Source of the DNA: Streptomyces malachitofuscus
GTDB lineage: Bacteria; Actinomycetota; Actinomycetes; Streptomycetales; Streptomycetaceae
Direction: 5' to 3'
Length of the DNA: 64,000 nucleotides
NCBI RefSeq assembly: GCF_014650055.1
Contig: NZ_BMUF01000009.1
Coordinates: 49,069-113,068, forward strand
Numbering within the stretch: position 1 is the stretch's first letter; each line of letters starts with the position of its first letter. Of the stretch, positions 26,647-36,181 are shown in pieces. A model generated the notes under the pieces. It made no database searches. It was not told the origin of the DNA and saw nothing but the letters and a program-made list of their open reading frames with translations. The position numbers and the translations under genes were made by a program.

Positions 26647-27639
26647 GTGCCCGCGTTCGACCTGCCCCCGGCGGAACTGGCGCGCCACCGCCCGGACATC
26701 GAGGAGCCCGCCGACTTCGACACGTTCTGGGAGCGGAGCCTGGAGGATGCCGCCGGGGAGGGCGATCCCCTGGTCTCCGTCCGTCCGGTGGGGAGCGGGC
26801 TACGGCTGACCGAGACGTGGGACGTGTCGTTCCGGGGCTTCGCGGGCGACCCGGTGCGCGCCTGGTTCAGCCTCCCGGCGGGGGTGGCCGAACCCCTGCC
26901 CGCGGTCGTCGAGTTCGCGGGCTACGGGCGGGGCCGCGGACTGCCGCACGAGCGGCTGACATGGGTGAACGCCGGATACGCCCATCTGCTGATGGACAAT
27001 CGCGGACAGGGCGACCAGTACGGGTGCGGCGGCGACACCCCCGATCCGCACGCCACCGCGCCGGGCGGCCCCGGCCCGGCCGTCCGCGGGCTGCTCGACC
27101 CGCGGGACTACCACTACCGCCGGCTGATCACCGACGCGGTGCGCGCGGTGGCCGCCGTGCGTTCCCTGCCGGGCGTGGACGCCTCCCGGGTCGCCGCGGT
27201 GGGCAACAGCCAGGGCGGCGGACTGGCGCTGGCCGTGGCCGGTCTCGTCCCGGACCTGGCGGCGGTCCTGGTCACCGCCCCGCTGCTGTGCGGCATCCAC
27301 CGCGCGCTGGACCTCACCGACGTGCCCCCGTACGGCGAGATCACCGCGTACCTCTCGGTCCACCGGGGAGCCGAGCAGGCCGCGTACCGCACCCTGTCCT
27401 ATGTCGAGGGGATCTCCTTCGCGCGCCGCGCGCACGCCCCGGCCCACTTCGGGGTCGGCCTGCGCGACACGGTCTGCCCGCCGAGCGGGGCGTACGCGGC
27501 GTTCAACCGGTACGCGGAACGGACGGCGGCGAACCCGGAGAAGGTGCTCCACGCCTACCCGTTCAACGGTCACGAGGGCGGGGACGCGGTGCATGTACGG
27601 CGTCAACTCGACTGGCTGAAATCAGCGTTGGACGTCTGA
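26647..27639 (+). CDS. CE7 acetyl-xylan esterase / cephalosporin-C deacetylase
   Basis: A 330-residue alpha/beta hydrolase of carbohydrate esterase family 7, removing acetyl groups from xylo-oligosaccharides inside the cell (no signal peptide). Visible motifs are MDNRGQGDQYGCGGDTPD, the nucleophile elbow GNSQGGG with Ser188, the acid region GLRDTVCPPSG, and the histidine in FNGHEGGD. The start is GTG 26647 with GAGG about 6 bases upstream; an earlier in-frame ATG at 26551 has no ribosome site and would add unrelated residues. It is divergent from the xylan operon and completes debranching of acetylated glucuronoxylan. Confidence 0.92.
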   Translation: MPAFDLPPAELARHRPDIEEPADFDTFWERSLEDAAGEGDPLVSVRPVGSGLRLTETWDVSFRGFAGDPVRAWFSLPAGVAEPLPAVVEFAGYGRGRGLPHERLTWVNAGYAHLLMDNRGQGDQYGCGGDTPDPHATAPGGPGPAVRGLLDPRDYHYRRLITDAVRAVAAVRSLPGVDASRVAAVGNSQGGGLALAVAGLVPDLAAVLVTAPLLCGIHRALDLTDVPPYGEITAYLSVHRGAEQAAYRTLSYVEGISFARRAHAPAHFGVGLRDTVCPPSGAYAAFNRYAERTAANPEKVLHAYPFNGHEGGDAVHVRRQLDWLKSALDV

Positions 27640-27740
27640 CGGGAGCGGGAGGGGGGCCGCGGGGCCATGGATCGCGCACGGGCGTGCGGGCCGGGCGAGG
27701 TGGCAGGGCCGCCGTCGGCGGGTTCCGGTCCACCGGGAAA

Positions 27741-27754
27741 TGGGAGCGCTCCCA
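27741..27754. promoter_or_regulatory. perfect CebR box without a following gene
   Basis: TGGGAGCGCTCCCA equals the 14-bp CebR operator of Streptomyces (cello-oligosaccharide repressor). It lies between the convergent ends of the esterase (27639) and the caspase-like gene (27831). A further inverted repeat CCGTT-GTA-AACGG is at 27790-27802. No coding frame starts nearby, so the site may be a relic of a lost cellulase gene or belong to an unseen RNA. Confidence 0.6.
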
Positions 27755-27830
27755 CCACGCCCGTGGGGGGACGGTAACGCCGTGCGCCGCCGTTGTAAAC
27801 GGTTCCCGCGAGGGCGAGTTGTGCCGCCGG

Positions 27831-29600
27831 TCACCCGTGGGCGTTGATGAGCAGTGCGAGGTCGTCCGCCGCCTGCGCGCCGCCCAGGACCCTGAGCGAT
27901 GTCACGAGGGCCTGCCGTCCCCCGGGAGCGCCGAGCGCGGCGCGCGCCATCACCACCGCGTCCTCGCGGACCTCGCTTCCGCGGATCCTGACCGGCCGGC
28001 CCAGCAGAACCGCCAGCGCCGCCGCGAACCCCGTCCTGGCCCGCGGGGTCGCCAGGTACGGCAGCTCGCAGAGGGCGTCGGTGAGCAGCAGGAGCGACAG
28101 TGCGCCGTGCAGACGGCCGAGGGCGTGCCGGAATCCCTGGGCCGCCGCGACTGGCGCGCCCGACCGGGCCACCGGGCCGGGAACGGACCCCGTCGCACGA
28201 TGGTGCACGGCAGAAGCCTCGTGCTTGCGTGTTCCGAGACCGGGAGCCGCCCCACGGTCGCGCGTTCCCGCACGCTCACCCGTCGGCGACGCCCCGCCGG
28301 GCATCCGCATCGTCCCACGGTCGCGCGCCACGGCGGCCCCGCCCGTCCGGTCCCTGGCACCGGCCGCCGACGCCACGGCCCGGTCACGCGCTGTGGTCCC
28401 CTGGGTCCCCTCACCTGCCCGGCGTTCCGGAACCGGCTCGCGACGGGGTGGCACCGGGGAACTGCCTTCCGGCGGAAGCCGGTGCCTCATTTCGGCAGCG
28501 GCCGACGGTCCTTCGAAGAGCTCGACCGCCGACAGCAGCGCGCTCTGGCCACCCTTCCGGGCCAGGGCCGCCCGGACGATCGCCACCACGTCCTCCCGTT
28601 GCCGGACACCGCGGAGGTCGATCCGGCGGTTGAGCAACTCCCCCAGCACGGTGGCGAACTGCTGCCGGCTCGGCGCGTCCGCCATGCACGGCAGCCCGGT
28701 CAGCGCCTCGGTGAACAGCAGCAGCGCGACCGGCGCGTTGCGCAACGGCTCGGGCGCCGGGGCGGCCGTCGGCGCCGGGGCGGGGACGGGTGCCGGCCGG
28801 GCGGAGGGCGGCGCCTCCCCGTGGAAGGGCTCCCCCGCCGCATGGTCGCGCGATCCGGTCGACAGGACCGACCGCGCCACCACGACCCGGCGCTCCAGCT
28901 CAGCCCACATCTGCGGCCGCTGGGTGACGCGGGCCGCCTGCAGTTCGTCGTACACGAAGTCGTAGAGCTCGTGCACGCCGATGAGGCCGTCGCGGTTGCG
29001 GTCCGCCTCACCGGTGCGCAGTCCCTTGATGACGGCTCCGGTGAACAGGGACGGCTCCGGGTTCAGTGCGGTGAGTTTCGCTCCCTCCCAGGCGTACTCG
29101 GTGCGATTGGTCGCCGTGAGCACGGCACGGCCGTGTCCGGCCAGTTCGTCCTCGACGTGGACCGTGGTGTCGCCCTTGGCGCCGGGCAGGAAGGCTCCGC
29201 TGTAGCAGCAGTCCAGGAGCAGGACGATCGACCGTGCCCGGCAGGCGCGCATCTGCTGGTGGACGAAGAGGGCGGGGACGGAGGTGGAGGCGAGCAGCCG
29301 CCGGTCGGTGTCCGCGGCGGCGAAGTGGAGTTCGCCGTTGTGGTTCTTGAGACCGTGACACGAGATGTGCAGCAGAAGCAGATCGTCCCTGCGGCGGTCC
29401 AGGAAGAAGTGCTCGATGGCCCTGGTCACCTCTTGGTGGCGGCCGTCCAGGACCGTGGTCACCTCGAAATCACCGATCTGCGGATGCTTCAGCACCTCCG
29501 CCAGTTCCTGGGCATCCCTGGCGGGCGAACGCAGGTGATTCAGGGCCTCGTTCTCGTACTGGCCCGTCGCGACGAGCAACGCGTGGCGGCCTGCGGACAC
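27831..29600 (-). CDS. caspase-like protease with two EAD2-like domains
   Basis: A 589-residue protein. The first roughly 245 residues are a caspase/metacaspase fold: HALLVATGQYENEALNHLRS, catalytic His82 in LLLHISCHG, and catalytic Cys132 (preceded by Cys131) in LLLDCCYSG. A textbook EF-hand-type loop, DRNRDGLIGVHE, is at 200-211, hinting at Ca control. After a Pro/Ala linker come two related helical modules, about 288-366 and 498-588 (ADAPSRQQFATVLGEL..., REDVVAIVRAAL; REDAVVMARAAL). They resemble effector-associated domain 2 (EAD2), with an Arg/Gly-rich linker between them. EADs link effectors to sensor NTPases in bacterial conflict systems. The gene starts at GTG 29600, 12 bp after the EACC1-like gene. 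Substrate unknown. Confidence 0.85.
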   Translation of the reverse strand: MSAGRHALLVATGQYENEALNHLRSPARDAQELAEVLKHPQIGDFEVTTVLDGRHQEVTRAIEHFFLDRRRDDLLLLHISCHGLKNHNGELHFAAADTDRRLLASTSVPALFVHQQMRACRARSIVLLLDCCYSGAFLPGAKGDTTVHVEDELAGHGRAVLTATNRTEYAWEGAKLTALNPEPSLFTGAVIKGLRTGEADRNRDGLIGVHELYDFVYDELQAARVTQRPQMWAELERRVVVARSVLSTGSRDHAAGEPFHGEAPPSARPAPVPAPAPTAAPAPEPLRNAPVALLLFTEALTGLPCMADAPSRQQFATVLGELLNRRIDLRGVRQREDVVAIVRAALARKGGQSALLSAVELFEGPSAAAEMRHRLPPEGSSPVPPRREPVPERRAGEGTQGTTARDRAVASAAGARDRTGGAAVARDRGTMRMPGGASPTGERAGTRDRGAAPGLGTRKHEASAVHHRATGSVPGPVARSGAPVAAAQGFRHALGRLHGALSLLLLTDALCELPYLATPRARTGFAAALAVLLGRPVRIRGSEVREDAVVMARAALGAPGGRQALVTSLRVLGGAQAADDLALLINAHG

Positions 29601-29612
29601 GTCGTACGCCCC

Positions 29613-30035
29613 TCAGTCTCCCTGCCCGGTGCCGCCGTCGTCCGGCTCCGCGGCACGTGCCGCCAGGAAGGCCTCGATGAGCCGCTGCTGGTCGGCGGAG
29701 GAGACGGCCTCCAGGTCCAGGCTGTCCTCGCCCAGGGTGATGCTGACCGTGCGCACCGGGCGGGTCTCGATCCAGGTGCGCACCAGGTCCAGCACCGAGC
29801 GCAGCGCGATGGGGGCCATGGTCACGGCGAGCGCGCCGACGGCGATCGCGTCGACCGGTTTCGCGCCGGCGGGGACGGCCCCGGAGCGGTTCGGTTCGAC
29901 GTCGTCGACGTCCAGTTCGAGCAGCCGCTCGCGCAACTGGAGGGTCAGCTCGTCGAGTTCTTCCTGATCGCTGTCCTGACTGCCGGTCAGGACAAGGTGC
30001 AAGCGCTCCGTGCGGCCCACCGCCACCCCCGTCAT
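29613..30035 (-). CDS. EACC1-like effector-associated protein
   Basis: A 140-residue protein with an N-terminal strand (LHLVLTGSQDSDQEELDELTLQLRER cut short here to its first part, LHLVLTG), then a hydrophobic helix pair (DAIAVGALAVTMAPIALRSV). A basic strand follows (RPVRTVSITLGEDSLDLEAVS), ending in an amphipathic helix. This order is that of effector-associated constant component 1, the small partner encoded beside EAD effectors. It is upstream of and co-directional with the caspase-like gene, probably one operon. The start could be ATG 30035 or a GTG 12-18 bases later; I use the ATG. Role as regulator or adaptor is inference from published family descriptions. Confidence 0.7.
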   Translation of the reverse strand: MTGVAVGRTERLHLVLTGSQDSDQEELDELTLQLRERLLELDVDDVEPNRSGAVPAGAKPVDAIAVGALAVTMAPIALRSVLDLVRTWIETRPVRTVSITLGEDSLDLEAVSSADQQRLIEAFLAARAAEPDDGGTGQGD

Positions 30036-30070
30036 CCGGTGAGACTTCAGCCTACAACGGGGGCGACGAC

Positions 30071-30105
30071 GAGGGCCGCACCCCCGTGCCGGGGATGCGG
30101 CCCTC
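30071..30105 (-). terminator. terminator of acnA
   Basis: An outer 10-bp stem (GAGGGCCGCA at 30071-30080 with TGCGGCCCTC at 30096-30105) holds an inner CCCCG-TGC-CGGGG stem. It lies 20 bases after the acnA stop and 36 bases ahead of the EACC1 start, separating the conflict module from acnA. Confidence 0.85.
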
Positions 30106-30124
30106 AACTTTCGTGCGCCCGCGC

Positions 30125-32848
<2,724 letters not shown>

Positions 32849-32916
32849 GACAGTCTCCTTCATTGATGTGCGCGTTACCACCGCATCCTGCCGCCACGCC
32901 GCCCTGGCCGATCCGC

Positions 32917-32935
32917 TAAGGTAAGGCTAAGTTAG
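32917..32935 (-). promoter_or_regulatory. iron-box-like sequence upstream of acnA
   Basis: TAAGGTAAGGCTAAGTTAG matches 14 of 19 positions of the DmdR/IdeR iron-box form TTAGGTTAGGCTAACCTAA. It is about 70 bases before the acnA start. Iron control of an Fe-S aconitase is plausible but unproven here. Confidence 0.45.
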
Positions 32936-32977
32936 GCAACCCTCACCAGGGTGGCGGCTGCGGTGCGCCCCGGCAGA

Positions 32978-32995
32978 TATCTCGATGTCGAGATA
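32978..32995. promoter_or_regulatory. palindrome upstream of acnA (ATCTC-N6-GAGAT)
   Basis: TATCTCGA-TG-TCGAGATA, perfect 8-bp arms, 130 bases before acnA. Its ATCTC-N6-GAGAT core recurs at 33403-33418 directly before the HTH-MurA gene, suggesting one regulator for both. Confidence 0.6.
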
Positions 32996-33159
32996 ACTCT
33001 AGTACACCGGGCCCGAATGGTCATGCCCGGGCTCCGGCGCGCCCTTCTCTCCCTCCCCACCCTCCCGCCATACCGCCGCGGATGCCATCAGGGCGGCGAA
33101 GCGGGGTAACCGACTGAGACGAAGTCAGTTTCAGGTACGGCCGACAGGGAGGCGTAAGG

Positions 33160-33366
33160 ATGCCACTCACGTTTCGCAAGAGCTTTCGGATCCTTCCGGG
33201 GGTGCGGCTGAACATCAACAAGCGGTCCTGGTCCATCACCACCGGGGGCAGGAACGGCCCTCGTCACACGCGGAGCAGCACGGGACGTCGTACGACATCG
33301 ATGGATTTGCCCGGACCTTTCGGATGGCGGCGGACCACTCGGACCCGCCGGGCCAGGGGACACTGA
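33160..33366 (+). CDS. DUF4236 family small protein
   Basis: A 68-residue basic protein beginning MPLTFRKSFRILPGVRLNIN and continuing KRSWSITTGGRNG, the hallmark of DUF4236. Many members have a second glycine-rich strand that is blurred here; the C-terminus is very arginine/threonine-rich and may have drifted. GGGAGG lies 11 bases before ATG 33160. The function of the family is unknown. It lies in the acnA / HTH-MurA intergenic region, 64 bp before the latter and in the same direction. Confidence 0.7.
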   Translation: MPLTFRKSFRILPGVRLNINKRSWSITTGGRNGPRHTRSSTGRRTTSMDLPGPFGWRRTTRTRRARGH

Positions 33367-33402
33367 CGTCATGTCACCCGAATGGACCCCCCGAGAGGTG
33401 CC

Positions 33403-33418
33403 ATCTCATATCTGAGAT
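33403..33418. promoter_or_regulatory. operator-like repeat before HTH-MurA gene (ATCTC-N6-GAGAT)
   Basis: ATCTCA-TATC-TGAGAT ends 12 bases before the start codon at 33431, a position that would block expression when bound. It shares the ATCTC-N6-GAGAT core with the acnA upstream palindrome and is a good candidate for autoregulation by the gene's own HTH domain. Confidence 0.6.
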
Positions 33419-33430
33419 AGCCTCAACCTC

Positions 33431-34960
33431 ATGGCAGACGACTACCTCGTACGCATCGGCAAGCTCATCCGCGACGCCCGGCAACACCGCGGCTGGACGC
33501 AGACGCAGCTCGCCGAGGCGCTCGGTACCAGCCAGAGCGCCGTCAACCGCATCGAGCGCGGCAACCAGAACATCAGCCTTGAGATGATCGCCCGCATCGG
33601 CGAGGCGCTGGACAGCGAGATCGTCTCTCTCGGCTACGCGGGTCCGATGCATCTGCGTGTGGTGGGCGGCCGCAGGCTCTCCGGCTCCATCGATGTGAAG
33701 ACGAGCAAGAACGCGTGCGTGGCACTGCTGTGCGCCTCGCTGCTCAACAGCGGGCGCACGGTGCTGCGCCGCGTCGCCCGCATCGAGGAGGTGTACCGCC
33801 TCCTCGAGGTGCTCAACTCCATCGGCGTGCGCACCCGTTGGATCAACGACGGCGTCGATCTGGAGATCGTGCCCCCGGCCGAGCTGAACCTCGCGGCCAT
33901 CGACGCGGACGCGGCCCGCCGCACCCGCTCCATCATCATGTTCCTCGGCCCGCTGCTGCACCGCATGGACCGCTTCATGCTGCCGTACGCCGGCGGCTGC
34001 GACCTCGGGACGCGCACCGTCGAGCCGCACATGATCGCGCTGCGCCGCTTCGGCCTGGACATCGCCGCGACCGAGGGCCAGTACCACGCGGTGGTCGACC
34101 GCGCCGTCGCCCCCGACCGTCCGATCGTGCTGACCGAGCGCGGGGACACCGTCACCGAGAACGCGCTGCTCGCCGCCGCGCGCCACGACGGCACCACCGT
34201 CATCCGCAACGCGTCCTCGAACTACATGGTCCAGGACCTGTGCTTCTTCCTGGAGGCGCTCGGCGTCAAGGTCGACGGCATCGGCACCACCACCCTCATC
34301 GTGCACGGCGTGCCCGCCATCGACGTCGACGTCGACTACTCCCCCTCCGAGGACCCGGTCGAGGCGATGAGCCTGGTGGCCGCGGCCGTCGTGACGGAGT
34401 CGGAGCTGACGGTCCGCCGGGTCCCCATCGAGTTCCTGGAGATCGAGCTGGCGGTCCTCGAGGAGATGGGCCTCGACCACGACCGCACCCCGGAGTACTT
34501 CGCCGACAACGGCCGCACGCGCCTGGTGGACCTCACCGTCCGCCCCTCCAAACTGGAGGCGCCGATCGACAAGATCCACCCCATGCCGTTCCCCGGCCTG
34601 AACATCGACAACGTCCCGTTCTTCGCGGCGATCGCGGCGGTGGCGCAGGGCCAGACCCTGATCCACGACTGGGTCTACGACAACCGCGCCATCTACCTGA
34701 CCGACCTCAACCGCCTCGGCGGCCGCCTCCAGCTCCTCGACCCCCACCGTGTCCTGGTCGAGGGCCCGACCCGCTGGCGCGCCGCGGAGATGATGTGCCC
34801 GCCGGCCCTGCGCCCGGCCGTGGTCGTCCTGCTGGCGATGATGGCGGCGGAAGGCACGTCGGTCCTGCGCAACGTGTACGTCATCAACCGCGGCTACGAG
34901 GACCTGGCGGAGCGGCTGAACTCGATCGGGGCGCAGATCGAGATCTTCCGGGACATCTGA
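33431..34960 (+). CDS. XRE helix-turn-helix / MurA fusion protein
   Basis: A 509-residue protein. Residues 1-70 are a Cro/C1-type HTH (WTQTQLAEALGTSQSAVNRIERGNQ). Residues 73-509 are a complete UDP-GlcNAc 1-carboxyvinyltransferase (MurA) domain. The substrate lysine (Lys93, in KTSKNACVALL) and the PEP-binding cysteine (Cys190, in LPYAGGCDLGTRTVEPH) are present, and NRGYEDLAERLNSIGA closes the domain. MurA makes the first committed peptidoglycan precursor. The fused form, with an operator-like repeat at its own promoter, suggests an enzyme-type sensor controlling transcription; that is inference. A housekeeping MurA is presumably encoded elsewhere. Confidence 0.92.
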   Translation: MADDYLVRIGKLIRDARQHRGWTQTQLAEALGTSQSAVNRIERGNQNISLEMIARIGEALDSEIVSLGYAGPMHLRVVGGRRLSGSIDVKTSKNACVALLCASLLNSGRTVLRRVARIEEVYRLLEVLNSIGVRTRWINDGVDLEIVPPAELNLAAIDADAARRTRSIIMFLGPLLHRMDRFMLPYAGGCDLGTRTVEPHMIALRRFGLDIAATEGQYHAVVDRAVAPDRPIVLTERGDTVTENALLAAARHDGTTVIRNASSNYMVQDLCFFLEALGVKVDGIGTTTLIVHGVPAIDVDVDYSPSEDPVEAMSLVAAAVVTESELTVRRVPIEFLEIELAVLEEMGLDHDRTPEYFADNGRTRLVDLTVRPSKLEAPIDKIHPMPFPGLNIDNVPFFAAIAAVAQGQTLIHDWVYDNRAIYLTDLNRLGGRLQLLDPHRVLVEGPTRWRAAEMMCPPALRPAVVVLLAMMAAEGTSVLRNVYVINRGYEDLAERLNSIGAQIEIFRDI

Positions 34961-34972
34961 GGACCGCCGAAC

Positions 34973-35001
34973 CGGATGCGTCAGGCGTCCTGACGCATCC
35001 G
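34973..35001. terminator. terminator overlapping the stop of the IMP cyclohydrolase gene
   Basis: 13-bp perfect arms at 34973-34985 and 34989-35001 around a CGT loop, 12 bases after the HTH-MurA stop. The right arm lies inside the last codons of the convergent gene (stop at 34983-34981), so one hairpin serves both and is partly coding. Confidence 0.75.
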
Positions 35002-35670
35002 TAGGGCCTTCGACGGGCCTTCGACGGGGTCCACGACGGTCGCGGCGATGCGGAACCGGGCGTCGAGCGCGGACCAGATCTCCTGCAGCAGGTCCTCGCC
35101 GGTCCGCGCCTCGACGGTTGTCTCGGAGTAGGGCGCGGCCACGGAGACCCGCTCGCCGTCGGACTCGTACGTCGTGAGCAGGACGGCCTCGCCGGGCTCC
35201 AGGTCCTGCACCGCGAGGGTCATCACGTTCGTCGACGGGCGCGCGGCACGGCTGGGACGCGCGGCGCCGAGCACGGCGGAGCGGCCGCCGTCGCGGCTGA
35301 TCAGCGCCGTGATCCGGGAGGTGCGGATCGGCGGATCGGGTTCGTACTCCAGGCCGCCGAGCGCCACGGTGGGCGCGGCCCCGCCGCGCAGCCGCCCGGC
35401 CACCTGGGACACCTGTTCGCCGTTGCCGAGGACCAGCCAGTCCCGCGTGGTGGTCGCCGCGGCGTAGTGCCGCAGCGGGTCGTGCTCGCCGGCAGCCGAC
35501 GGACCGACCACGAGGTCGCCGTCCACCACACGCAGCGCACGGTCCCGGGAGGCGGCGCTGCGCCCCGTGAGGAAGTAGCCGCCGAGCACGGCCCCGGAGT
35601 GAGTGCGGGCGCACAGGACGCCGCGTCCGGGATAGGGGTTGGCGGACAGCAGTTCGTGCAGCGTGGGCAT
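34981..35670 (-). CDS. PurO-like IMP cyclohydrolase family protein
   Basis: A 229-residue protein starting at ATG 35670 (MPTLHELLSANPYPGRGVLC). The N-terminus PYPGRG, the Ntn-hydrolase-like pattern (GYFLTGRS, SRDRALRV), and a later RTSRITALI match the PurO-type IMP cyclohydrolase family, which closes the purine ring of FAICAR. Streptomyces normally also has PurH, so this may be a paralogue with a changed role; the catalytic function is not certain. It is a single gene, convergent with HTH-MurA. Confidence 0.7.
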   Translation of the reverse strand: MPTLHELLSANPYPGRGVLCARTHSGAVLGGYFLTGRSAASRDRALRVVDGDLVVGPSAAGEHDPLRHYAAATTTRDWLVLGNGEQVSQVAGRLRGGAAPTVALGGLEYEPDPPIRTSRITALISRDGGRSAVLGAARPSRAARPSTNVMTLAVQDLEPGEAVLLTTYESDGERVSVAAPYSETTVEARTGEDLLQEIWSALDARFRIAATVVDPVEGPSKALRMRQDA

Positions 35671-35866
35671 CCGGTTGCGCCTTCTGATCGTTCCGAGTGT
35701 TGCCGTCACACCGTAAGGCGCTCCGCATTGGGCAGTGGAACAAACCTGCGCGCGGGGAGTACGGGCGGGCGTGGGGGTCTGGTTGACTCCGCGCTCACCC
35801 CCACACCCGTACCCGTACGCGCACCCCCTTCCGGGGTGCCGGATCGACGTGAGCGGAGTCGTCCAC

Positions 35867-36181
35867 ATGTCCTTCGGAGCGCAGCCCCGGAACGGGCCGC
35901 ACCCTGACGAGCCGGCCGAGCACGAGCAATACGACGGCGAGGAGGCGGCGCCGCTGTCCGTCGGGCTGCGGCTCGGCGTGCGGGTCGCCGTCGCCTGGCT
36001 GCTGTACGTGCTGCCCGCCGCCCTCGCGCCGGGCGTGTACGGCACGCGGATCGCCGGGCCGGTGAGCCTCGGCGTGGTCCTGGCCGGAGCGCCGCTGGCC
36101 GTCGGTGTGCACGCGCTGGTGGTGCACGGGCGGCGGGTCGACCTGTTCCAGACACGGCCGGACGCCCGGAGGTGGTCGTGA
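35867..36181 (+). CDS. DUF485-like membrane protein
   Basis: A 104-residue protein with a 30-residue acidic cytoplasmic start, then two membrane segments (VRVAVAWLLYVLPAALAPGV and VSLGVVLAGAPLAVGVHALV), then a basic tail. Small two-helix DUF485 proteins usually precede acetate/solute:sodium symporters, as here (GTGA overlap with the next gene). The start is ATG 35867, GGAG about 8 bases upstream. It probably assists or regulates the symporter. Confidence 0.65.
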   Translation: MSFGAQPRNGPHPDEPAEHEQYDGEEAAPLSVGLRLGVRVAVAWLLYVLPAALAPGVYGTRIAGPVSLGVVLAGAPLAVGVHALVVHGRRVDLFQTRPDARRWS

